From the NCBI GenBank assembly GCA_964020155.1, contig OZ026563.1:3692940-3756939 (forward strand): a DNA stretch of 64,000 nt. Direction: 5' to 3'. Positions within the stretch are counted from its first letter, which is position 1, and every line of letters starts with the position of its first letter. Shown piece after piece: positions 18,717-28,194 of this stretch. This DNA comes from Chondrilla cf. caribensis. Lineage: Eukaryota; Porifera; Demospongiae; Chondrillida; Chondrillidae. The notes under the pieces were generated by a model. It was not told the origin of the DNA. It ran no database searches and saw nothing but the letters and a program-made list of their open reading frames with translations. A program made the position numbers and the translations under genes.

Positions 18717-21716
18717 GTGTAACCTTTTGTTTTCGTTGGGGGTACTACGCCTCTCTGTGGTCTGTCCATACTGATATGACTACATACACGCCAAATTCAT
18801 CGCATAAATAGCTGTCCTAAAGTACATTATACACCACAATAGTCCTCTGAACCTGTAGCCGCCAGCTGGCAACAGTGGTAAGGCTTCTGCGTACGTTCAC
18901 AGCGAATCTTTGTCGAATACGGCTTTACTGACATGAAAGTTCGGTTCCACAAGAATGTAGATCTCATTGTAATCGAGTTATTGTTATGAAATAATAGACG
19001 GGTTAATACTATCCACTGTAGCTGTGTGGTATCATGACCATATGTACTGATAGTTGAAGTGAATTGTCGTCCGAAACGTATTTACCATAATAGTCTACTC
19101 CGTGTTTACCAACACGTCCCAAATAAAAGGGTACACGTATGTTAGTCGTACATTTCAAACCATAAACGATACTCTACAGCTCTTAACCGTTATTATTGCC
19201 ACCAAACTGACCTGAGCCCATTATTTTTTCTGAACAAGATAGCCGGCAGTCCAGAAGGTTACTCTGTTTCCGACTTTTGACTACTGTGGTTCACCTTTGG
19301 CCAGATACGAATGTTGACCTTTGGGATTTGTTTACACGCACCAAACACGTGATGTAGAAAACGCATTTCGCGCGTTCTATAGGAATGGAACGTATAGTGT
19401 TCTCTCCGCGTGATAGTTTTGTGAAGGGCTACGCGTGTTATAATCAATTGTCATATCTATAGTCTGTACGGTAGAGCCTGAGTTTCAACTACATCTACAG
19501 GCCGAGTCACTGTTATAATTCCATTCTGTAAAATAAGTTTATAGCTGTGAGGCTAATTGTTGGTTGACTCGATAACTGATTAATCAATCATAATTACCCG
19601 AATGTTGAACTTGCTGTACATCTTGTGGGGTTGTTACATTATTTGTAAGGAAATTTGAGGCATATTTGAGTCTCCTCGTTAGCCTGTTGTGATCTAATAC
19701 AACGACACTATACCTCAATCCATGTACTCATTGTTGTCCAATTGTAAAAATTATAATCTTTAGTTATTATGTTGATACCAAGTGCTTTGTGCTCTGTAGT
19801 GATAGGTGTTGTCACTACCACTCAACACCACTTATTGATGGTACCATTCCCATTTGTATTTGCAGTTCTTACCAATAATTACAGCAATACATAGCGACAT
19901 CGCATTTTAGTTTTTAGTGTAAATAATATACGTCGACTGTATACACACAAATGCACACCTATATTATATGATATTGTGTTTACAGAGTGTTACTAGTACA
20001 GTACATATAATATGCTTCACACTGATACACAATTCAGCTGGTTAACCACCTGGAGTATGTCAATGGCTAACCGGATAACCAGATAATTAACCCACTGTCC
20101 AGATGTCTCACCTATTGAGCATTTGGGCTGGTTCAGCAACTACGACAGCCAATGATAAATTGAATAAACGCCTAATATCATTATCTGTGTCAGCCAGTTG
20201 GTAATATAATTAATGATTGAACAAACACTTTTCTATTCTGTCATACACTGTCTTGGATCATTAATACTGTGTACATATGTGATGAAACACTCACCTATAT
20301 CCACAAATGTACAAATACATGCACAGGACTGCGTATAGTGCCAGCTATAGCACACCAGTTCCTCAGTGGTATACCACCACTCTTCAATGATACCAAGAGG
20401 GTGATCCACTTGTCACTCCACATTGTCTGTCTGCCACTTATAGTAACTTACCATACCTAGCTTACCACCAGAGTCATACACCCCACTGACTTGGAGTTAC
20501 GTGGTAGTCTTTTCTCTTTATAGTCTCGTTTTAGGAGAATAACACTTGAAACCATTGCAAAAGTGTCTAAAAATGACAATAGTAATTAATTCCATGGGAG
20601 ATTGTTGAAATAGAGTATATGATACAGCTGTAGAACTCCCTGCCTCTCTCACCGACGCTAGAAAAAACTGACTGGGTTGCTGGTATATGCACTATCCCAT
20701 GTAGTTTTCCTGTCTACTGGTTAACCGCTTGACCACCTCAGCAGTTGTGTATGTGTTGTTTTGTATACAATCACGAATAACTCAAAGGACAGTATGGCTT
20801 CATATGAAACCATAATATACCTACCATTGCATTTATATGTACTCCAATGATTCTCACTATGTACTAACATCTGCTTATGCACTGCACACTCAGCACTTTG
20901 TCACCAACACATACAGATATGAATCATGCCCTGTGCATCTTCACAATAAGAAATTTGAAACCAGCTGTTATCATTATGTTATGTTCATGTAATTCTACCA
21001 ATACTTGTAGCACCTCTACAGTGTATAGTATATAATATAAGGTTCAACCCATATAAATACAGTAGATGAATACAGGTAGTTCACGTACGTATCTATAGCT
21101 TGAAACTTTATCTTGTATTGGCCAGTCATGGTAGATTGTCTGCCATGAATCCATAGCCTTTTGTGACTCCTGATAGTCATGTGCATGATCATATTGATTG
21201 AAGTCTATATTAACCTAAAATATACATTCTTGTCAACCATATTTGGTAGCTTACGATATGTACTATGTAATACATGTCAGTGAACATTCATTTTTCAAAA
21301 AGATCACTTATGTGGCACACTATGTAATTAAGTACATTGAATTCAAGTTAATCCACCAAACCTTTTTTTATACGCCACGACTTCCCAAAATCATTATAAT
21401 ATACAAGTACTTATGAATATCCAGTCGTGATGGTTTAATGAGAATTCATTGTACATATACGTATACGTATTATGCATATGCATATGTTTATGTAACACTA
21501 AAGGATGATAATCATAACAGTAAAATTCACTTAATACCATCCAAAATAAATTTTCATGAAATGTCGCAATCATGTACATAATAGACTAATAAATACATTA
21601 CAACATAGTTTACATACATTCAACAATTCATCTGAGTCCAACATTTTACAATACAGTTTATCGATTAAACCAATTCCATAAGTGATATTTGGAGTGATAA
21701 CCATCCTTGTCCTGCT
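18717..21716. other. Intergenic region, 3 kb
   Basis: Upstream of the TRAF-like gene and downstream of the 21.7-kb receptor, both on the - strand. I see no credible coding exon. 18720-19500 is less AT-rich and likely holds the TRAF-like gene promoter or first exon. The rest is unique AT-rich DNA apart from one family A element at 21333-21453. Confidence 0.45.
21333..21453. mobile_element. MITE-like element, family A, short copy
   Basis: Starts TACATTGAATTCAAGTTAATCC with CACCAAACC, and ends TGAGAATTCATTGTA. At 121 bp it is shorter than the other copies, so it is probably internally deleted. Confidence 0.65.
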
Positions 21717-22709
21717 TCAATTCCAGCCATTCGTTCTAGACTCTGCGGGTTCTGGGGTACTTTTTGAATTGGTAGGTTTACTGTAGGTAGAGTCCTTTCG
21801 ACAACATAAGAGATTACAGTAAAGTCTAGCTACCCTTTTGGTACAAATGTATATAATAGCAAGGAACACCATCTGGGATGGCTCCAAGATGATGAACACA
21901 TAATCTGACCATCTCAGAGAAGGCTCAACCTGACTGATCAGTGACACCGCACCAAATATCCACGATAATCCCGAAATAAGGAAGACAGCAAAAATGACCC
22001 GAATGTCTCTGATTAATTTCTTACGACGGACATCCAATGACTTTTGAACTTGTACATTCTTGTGGCCGACCTTCACAAGCACATAGAATACAAAAACACC
22101 ACAAATAATGTTCAGTGCTGTGGTTCCAATCAATGGCAACATGACACCCACAAGAAGAGGGACTAGACCATCAATGAAACAACGCCCATCTGTCTCTCCA
22201 TACTTTATACTGTCCTCAACGGTGTAGTTCACTGCTACATATATAGCCACTAGCACTGCAGGGGAACCCCAGCATATCACAAGATACACAGTTAGGGCCT
22301 TTTTGTTAATGTCTTTCTTGTTGGATGATGGTTTCAACTTCAGCACATGGTAAAAGTGAGTGATTGCTTCCACCATTAAACACGAAATGGCCACCATCCT
22401 CACGACGGTTGTATAGTGAAGTATAATGGCAAATGTCTGACACAGTTCTGGAATGGAAGTGGGAATGATGAATCCGAACAGAGTAAAACCGCTTACTATT
22501 GCAGCCAAAATAAAGTTCATCAGCAATATACTATATAGGGTTCGAAGTTCTTTGAATAGGAGATAGGTTACAATCACTGATCCTCCCGAAAGTGCGCCGA
22601 TGACGATAGAAAAACTTCCTAGAATTAGCAAAGGAAGATTTTGAAAGCCTTCTGACAAAGTCTCGTTAGTGGAGTTAAACGCCAAGCTTGTATATCCTTG
22701 GAGGGCCAT
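21717..22709 (-). CDS. 7TM receptor, secretin/adhesion-like, without ectodomain
   Basis: A 330-aa single-exon protein with seven hydrophobic segments (about 27-300). The short extracellular N-terminus of about 26 aa carries an N-glycosylation site (NSTNET). Family B-type marks are LLFKELRTLYSILLMNF after TM1, VAISCLMVEAITHFYHVL in TM3, VYLVICWGSPAVLV (TM4), IRVIFAVFLISGLSWIFG (TM6) and MVFLAIIYICTKRVARLY (TM7). The 7TM core is clearly related to the larger receptors downstream but lacks the signal peptide, somatomedin-B domain and cysteine-rich ectodomain. Either it is a truncated paralog that still encodes a full 7TM core, or its ectodomain sits in an undetected upstream exon. The ligand is unknown. 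Confidence 0.82.
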   Translation of the reverse strand: MALQGYTSLAFNSTNETLSEGFQNLPLLILGSFSIVIGALSGGSVIVTYLLFKELRTLYSILLMNFILAAIVSGFTLFGFIIPTSIPELCQTFAIILHYTTVVRMVAISCLMVEAITHFYHVLKLKPSSNKKDINKKALTVYLVICWGSPAVLVAIYVAVNYTVEDSIKYGETDGRCFIDGLVPLLVGVMLPLIGTTALNIICGVFVFYVLVKVGHKNVQVQKSLDVRRKKLIRDIRVIFAVFLISGLSWIFGAVSLISQVEPSLRWSDYVFIILEPSQMVFLAIIYICTKRVARLYCNLLCCRKDSTYSKPTNSKSTPEPAESRTNGWN

Positions 22710-23804
22710 CTTCGTATCGTCTCAATTTCAAATTCCTTTCTTATCGATGGAGTGGATGCAAGGATTTCGCACCTATAGCTATTGATACCGTACATCGCGT
22801 ATTCCGCCATATTTGTATTTGCGCGGTCGCGTTAACGTTTCATGCGTTAATTATCGTGTGACGAATGTGCGATCAAAAGATCTCTGTGAATTTGGTAGTA
22901 GCCTAATTTTATCAAAACAGTATCATCATTAATGACTCTTTGAATATGATAAGATCGATATCACTTCTTGCATCTAGTCTAGGATCATAAACTAGTCTGG
23001 TCGATAGGACTGTTCCAGGTTCAGCTGATAGGGATCAGTAGAAAAGGGAGAGTTGATCTAGCAAACAGTGATCATTCACACCTTGAATTCAAAAAGACCT
23101 GGCTAGCTACACCACAGATAGCATACTTAAGGCTATACATTATACTATCTGTGGCTGAACCAGGCTAAATATAACCTTCAAGTTGGCAGAATAGTAATAT
23201 CAATGGAACCAAATGTGCAAAGATTCTCGGAAAACATTGGGTTTGAGACAGCTACAAGAGATATGGAAATGTGTAAATTCTTTGTTCATATTATTGCATG
23301 CCAATTAATATTGTAGGAGGTAGCTTCATATTATCAACAGCAGACAGTACAATCTCCACCATGTGGTGTCACTTGCAAGTGTATAAATCAGACAATGATG
23401 CTAATGGAGAAGACTGACTTCTAGAAGTAGAAAAACATTACATAAGATACCTTTGGTTGGATGCAATAGAAATATCAGTGAAGAACTGTATTTAGAAAAG
23501 ACTCAATTACTTGTTCAAACACAAACTGAATTTTCCAGCAACCTGACTGTGTGAGAAAGATTCATCACATCACACATTCTTGATGGTGCAGTTCATGTGC
23601 TGTTTGGAGTAACTGTGATCTGGATGAAACTGAGCTGGTCTTGCTAGTCATGCCCTTCATCTGTACAATTGACACATTGACAAGGAAAGACTCTTGAATA
23701 TCAATTTTATTCGGGAAGGAAAACATGTCCATGTTTATACACTAGGTGCTAATCCTCTTCAGGACAAAACTCCTTTCTTGCATGCAAGAGCCAACTCAGA
23801 AAAA

Positions 23805-23920
23805 TCGGGTTACAAATGTAAATTGGACCACATTTCATGTAACCTGGATTTATAGTAGGAAATTAGTACATAGTGCAAGGATACTGTAGGTGCTATGATT
23901 CAGCACTTTTGTATGCTGTC
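23805..23920. repeat. Copy of the upstream flank of the 25.2-kb receptor
   Basis: Matches 25048-25165 over about 115 bp. Shared pieces are CATTTCATGTAAC, GTAGGAAATTAGT and CATGATTCAGCACTTTT or close variants. The second copy lies just upstream of the receptor ATG. No coding sequence follows this first copy, so it is probably a relic of a local duplication. Confidence 0.65.
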
Positions 23921-23999
23921 AGCATGCCTTCAAATTTGTCTTTGCAATTGTCTTGTTCGACTTGTATCATCATTGAAGAGAATGCCATTGGTTTTGACT

Positions 24000-24055
24000 A
24001 ATTATGTTAACAATTTTTATTTCAACATCTAGTTTAGTTGGTGTAATCACTTCAC
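24000..24055. repeat. Direct copy of the foldback left arm
   Basis: Resembles 24151-24208, about 155 bp away (ACATCTAGTTTAGTTGGTGT against GCATCTAATTTAGTCGGTGT). The left arm of the neighbouring hairpin is therefore present twice in direct order. Confidence 0.7.
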
Positions 24056-24156
24056 CATTCTCCTTTCATACTGCACCAGCGGTACTGCTGAGCTCAGTCT
24101 CACACTGGCAAGACCACTCAACTGTGTGGATTTTAAACGTGTTGATATTGACTAAT

Positions 24157-24263
24157 TACGTTAATTATCTTCATTTCAGCATCTAATTTAGTCGGTGTAA
24201 TCACTTCATCACATCAGTGATTACACCGACTAAACTAGATGTTGAATGAAGATAATTAACGTA
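24157..24263. mobile_element. Foldback element with 48-bp arms
   Basis: Arms 24157-24205 and 24216-24263 are reverse complements with few mismatches around a 10-bp loop. The tips read TACGTTAATTATCTTCAT and ATGAAGATAATTAACGTA. Likely a MITE or its remnant. Confidence 0.8.
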
Positions 24264-24284
24264 TACGATAATAATAGAAGGAGA

Positions 24285-24725
24285 ATCGGGAGGGCTGGTT
24301 ACTGTGGTGGCTTCGCGGCTACAGTCAGACATCCTGGGTTTGAGTAATGCAGTTACTGGTTTTTCTCTTTCCTCCTTCCTCTCCGAGAGGGTTGGGTTCC
24401 CATGAAACTTCCATCAATGCCATTGGTTGCTAATCACATGTGGCATGAAGTTCTTGCTGTGTTTGCTGGACCTTCTCACCCTGTTCACCAACCATGACAG
24501 TTGACCTTGTTGTGGCCCAACTAGCTAGACCATCTCACACATAGGCATGCTTGATGCCAGTGGCTAACCTGTAGTGAATGGTACCTTAATTGACAATGTC
24601 CATTACTCACGAACAACACCTTCTTTGTCCATCTATATATAAGGGCTAAATAGCTGCAACCATCCCAAACTAAATATTTTCTACCCTGTGCCCATTTATG
24701 GCCCATTTATGGCGATTAAAGTGTG
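24285..24725. mobile_element. SINE-like sequence with tRNA-like head (tentative)
   Basis: The head has a box-A-like GGTTACTGTGGTGG and a box-B-like GGGTTTGAGTAAT, with spacing like a tRNA-derived promoter. A GC-balanced body and a tail near GGCGATTAAAG follow. Only one copy is in the window, so SINE identity rests on the head alone. Confidence 0.35.
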
Positions 24726-25232
24726 CTCATGCTGATTTTCCACTAGTCTGACATTGTTTATTGCTGTGAGTATGTTGTCCAAAATATGATATCAACAGCA
24801 TCTGCTACCAACAATGAACTACAAAGTGCTACATTCTTATAAAATCCGTGTTTTGTGAGGCTAAAAAGGAATGTACAAATTAAAATCAGTATTTGTCAAC
24901 CATAAGCGAAATTTCTGTAGTGGTAGGGAATGATTTCTGTGAGTCAGTGACGAGGCATGAGTGGTGAGAAATATACGTTCCAACACAAAGTATGTCAAAG
25001 CAGCCACAGTACATACTAATACAAGCAATGTACTTATGTCACACAGCAAGTCTGGTAAAAAATGTGAATTGGATTACATTTCATGTAACTCAGATTTTCA
25101 GTAGGAAATTAGTGCGTAGTGCATGGATACCGTACGCACCATGATTCAGCACTTTTCATCAGTATACCTATAAATGTAATTAAGCAAGTCACATACTTGC
25201 TCACAAATTACCGTAGCGAATACTGATACAAG

Positions 25233-27476
25233 ATGCTTTTTCAACTATTTGCTTTTTTGATGGTATTGGCAATAGCAAGTCGAGATGTGAAAGGTAATCA
25301 GGACAACAAAACAGCATTAGAAGAGATAAGTGCCATATTCGACTTTTGCGTGTCAAGAGGGTGTGATAGTTCCTCCTCATTCTTCGATAAAATTCCCTGT
25401 TATTGTGATCAACACTGCCGCATGTTTGGAGACTGTTGCCACGACAACCCCAGTCAGTCCCTGCCATCCAGTGATGATGAAGCACTTCCCAACAACCTAC
25501 ATTTTGAATGCACTCGTACATTCTTCCTTGTACCAAGGTGCAATATCGATAATAGTCATAATTCGTATCAGAGGATTTATCATAAGATGGTTAATCAATG
25601 TGAAACCAATTGGGAAGTTACACAACAAGTGGAAAAACTAATGGTATCTGAACTTTGTAAGAATAGTTCTTTATCTACAGAGCCCCCGGTAACAGATATT
25701 AAAACTGGTGTTGCTTACAGAAACAAGTACTGTGGTCTCTGTAACAACATAACTATAGACCAACTTGTACAATGGCCTTCACAGTGGTCCTGTGATTCAA
25801 TCTTCGAGGATTTCCTTCAGGCATCAGTGCCAATCTCCATGTCATTGATCAATGTTCTCTGTAAATTAGTCTTATTCAAACCTCCTGAGGCGGAACAGTT
25901 CTCATTCACACCTGCAGACAACTTGCTGCCAGGTAGACCATGTTGGCCATTAATATCTACTTGTCCTTCGGAGAAACCAGGCAATCTATCGGAGACTTTG
26001 GATTTTGACAGTCTTGTACGGAATTGTACAATGATGGGGATTGGAAAAATTGTTTCCAACAATGGTATTAATATCTACTCAAATCCATACTGCGGTGTGT
26101 GCAACTCTGTCTCTGTCCATGACCTAAAATGCCACATAGTGATCAACAATAATTGTATTTATATCTTTGGCAGCCACGGACCACCCAAGACATTTACGTT
26201 GTCCTTCCACCCAATGTACAGTTTGCTTTACAATGGCAGTGAAGTTCCAATAGCTCCGGGCATATCATGTGACAATGGAACAGTGCACAACCCCTACTCT
26301 GGTGCTTGCCGCAAGCAAATTTACTTTACTGAAATAGAAAACACCTCCTGTACCTTGATATCTCTTGATACAACAAATCATCTTGCATTAGATTCCATAA
26401 CTGTTCGATGGTTTAGTGACAATCGTGTCTACACAGTGAAAGGTTTTGACAGTAACAACCACCCATATATCTGTGCTAACTTGTCGCAAAACACAAGCAC
26501 TACTGGAGAATCTGATGAGCCACGCATGCGGTATACTTTGGCATTGAACATTTTGTCATGTTGTGGACTACTACTAGATATCCTGTCTGGAATATTCATT
26601 CTCGTTACTTACTGCATTTATAAGGATCTTCAAACGCTCTATGGCAAATTGCTAATGAATATGGTGATTTTGGTTCTTCTTACTGATGTCATGATAATTG
26701 TAGCCTATCCGGTTAGTGAAGCCATGAATAATATGACATTCTGCATAATTTTAGCCATTAGTGCGCACTACGTGTTCTTGGTGAGATTTCTATCCTGTAG
26801 TGTCCTAATGTTCGAAGCAATGAGACACTTTTACTATTCTCTGAGATTAATTCCACCCTCGGATGAACATTCAGGTGGAAACAATAAACTGCTGTCCATC
26901 TACCTTGCAGTCTTGTATATTCCTCCTGCTATCCTGGTGATAATTTGTGTTTTCATTAATTTCACAGTGGAAGGAGCTATTGGCTATGGTTTGGCTACAT
27001 TTGACTGTTGGATGTCCAATATTATAGCTACCACACTTTCATTCGCAGTCCCTGTATTCATTTCTTTGTTGTTCAACATTGGTGGACTTGTGTTTTGCAT
27101 ATACGTTGTTGTGAAGCTGTCTTGTGTTTCCCAAATCGGTAAACCCAGAACTCAAAGTGATGTTTTGCTGCAGAATTTTCGAGTCATTGTGGCTATCGTT
27201 GCAGTTTCTGGAATAACATGGGCTTTATTTTCACTTGTCATTCTGACCGGGATCACTAACACACGCAGTTCTGAGCTGTGGGAGAATTACACATTTATTG
27301 TAATAAACAGTAGCCAGCTTGTACTGGTGGCCGCTACCTATGTTTGCAGTAAGAATATGATGAAACGTTACTACAAAACATTACAACAGTGGAAGTGTTG
27401 CAGGCAGCCACCTTCTAAAGTGATTGAAGAAATCCGTTTACCGGCACCAGACAAGGACCACACCTCCAGTGTCTAA
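25233..27476 (+). CDS. Somatomedin-B-type 7TM receptor (+ strand member)
   Basis: A 747-aa single-exon protein. The signal peptide is about 1-22 (MLFQLFAFLMVLAIAS). The somatomedin-B domain is about 39-72, with Cys at 39, 44, 56, 58, 62, 68 and 69 (PCYCDQHCRMFGDCCHDN). The ectodomain contains EPPVTDIKTGVAYRNKYCGLCNN and many NxS/T sites. The 7TM core is about 433-712, with KLLMNMVILVLLTDV, FRVIVAIVAVSGITWALF (TM6) and LVAATYVCSKNMMKRYY. The tail is short and basic. No canonical GPS cleavage motif precedes TM1. These are predicted cell-surface receptors coupling through G proteins; the ligand is unknown. The gene is opposite in orientation to the rest of the cluster and about 0.7 kb from the convergent neighbour at 28195. 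ATG 25233 is chosen because the signal peptide begins there. Confidence 0.9.
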   Translation: MLFQLFAFLMVLAIASRDVKGNQDNKTALEEISAIFDFCVSRGCDSSSSFFDKIPCYCDQHCRMFGDCCHDNPSQSLPSSDDEALPNNLHFECTRTFFLVPRCNIDNSHNSYQRIYHKMVNQCETNWEVTQQVEKLMVSELCKNSSLSTEPPVTDIKTGVAYRNKYCGLCNNITIDQLVQWPSQWSCDSIFEDFLQASVPISMSLINVLCKLVLFKPPEAEQFSFTPADNLLPGRPCWPLISTCPSEKPGNLSETLDFDSLVRNCTMMGIGKIVSNNGINIYSNPYCGVCNSVSVHDLKCHIVINNNCIYIFGSHGPPKTFTLSFHPMYSLLYNGSEVPIAPGISCDNGTVHNPYSGACRKQIYFTEIENTSCTLISLDTTNHLALDSITVRWFSDNRVYTVKGFDSNNHPYICANLSQNTSTTGESDEPRMRYTLALNILSCCGLLLDILSGIFILVTYCIYKDLQTLYGKLLMNMVILVLLTDVMIIVAYPVSEAMNNMTFCIILAISAHYVFLVRFLSCSVLMFEAMRHFYYSLRLIPPSDEHSGGNNKLLSIYLAVLYIPPAILVIICVFINFTVEGAIGYGLATFDCWMSNIIATTLSFAVPVFISLLFNIGGLVFCIYVVVKLSCVSQIGKPRTQSDVLLQNFRVIVAIVAVSGITWALFSLVILTGITNTRSSELWENYTFIVINSSQLVLVAATYVCSKNMMKRYYKTLQQWKCCRQPPSKVIEEIRLPAPDKDHTSSV

Positions 27477-28194
27477 TTAACAGTCATGAAGACACACATG
27501 CAATCCATAACAGATATACCATAGCTTTATCACGCAGACTACTTCGTACGTTATCCTTATTTCTGAAATGAACAATTAGCAACTTTCCGCGTATTCAACA
27601 TAATTATCATATTCAATAATATCACAAATCTCATATTGCTATATATATATTATATTGGTAACCTTTGTCAGATCTTAACAATTGTGATTTTTATATTTCC
27701 TCAGCAAATAAGCTTTGTTCCAAGATTAAACTCTGTGCATTTATCATCAACTTATTAAAGAGTATTTACAGTAAATGTAATAATTATACTTATTCAAAAC
27801 TCATTGTGATAATAATAATAATCTTAATACAATTCCATGGCCATATGTCAAGGCATAACAGTGCAATAAAATATATATGCACTATATAAAATGTAGTAAG
27901 GTGTCTGTACACACATAAGTACTGTATATGCATAATTATCTATAATACAATATCCAGCAATCAAGAACATGCAATTGTAGTAAAACACATTGTGAGTGCA
28001 GAAGACTCTTGGACAGACATGGACTGTAAAATATGTAATAAAGTATAATAATATATACACATGGATGCATAATGATACGTATATAATAATATATATTGTG
28101 GCTATTATAATACAATCAATCTGGAACACGCAATTATAGTTTGAGTTTTGAAGACTTATGGACAAAGACTCTTGACAATGTATTCTGGTATGTG
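27477..28194. other. Convergent 3' flanks of two receptors
   Basis: AT-rich 718 bp between the stops of the + strand gene and the - strand gene. From about 27590 (CATATTGCTATA, ATTGTGATTTTTAT, CCAAGATTAA) it resembles the 3' flanks of the other - strand copies (31050, 34200 and 38280), so it belongs to the duplicated unit. No gene is seen. Confidence 0.6.

Larger units (their letters stand above)
22710..25232. other. Intergenic region between divergent receptor genes
   Basis: About 2.5 kb between the - strand receptor at 21.7 kb and the + strand receptor at 25.2 kb. It holds a duplicated upstream module (23805-23920 and 25048-25165), a tandem/foldback element (24000-24263) and a SINE-like stretch (24285-24725). 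No gene is seen. Confidence 0.55.
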
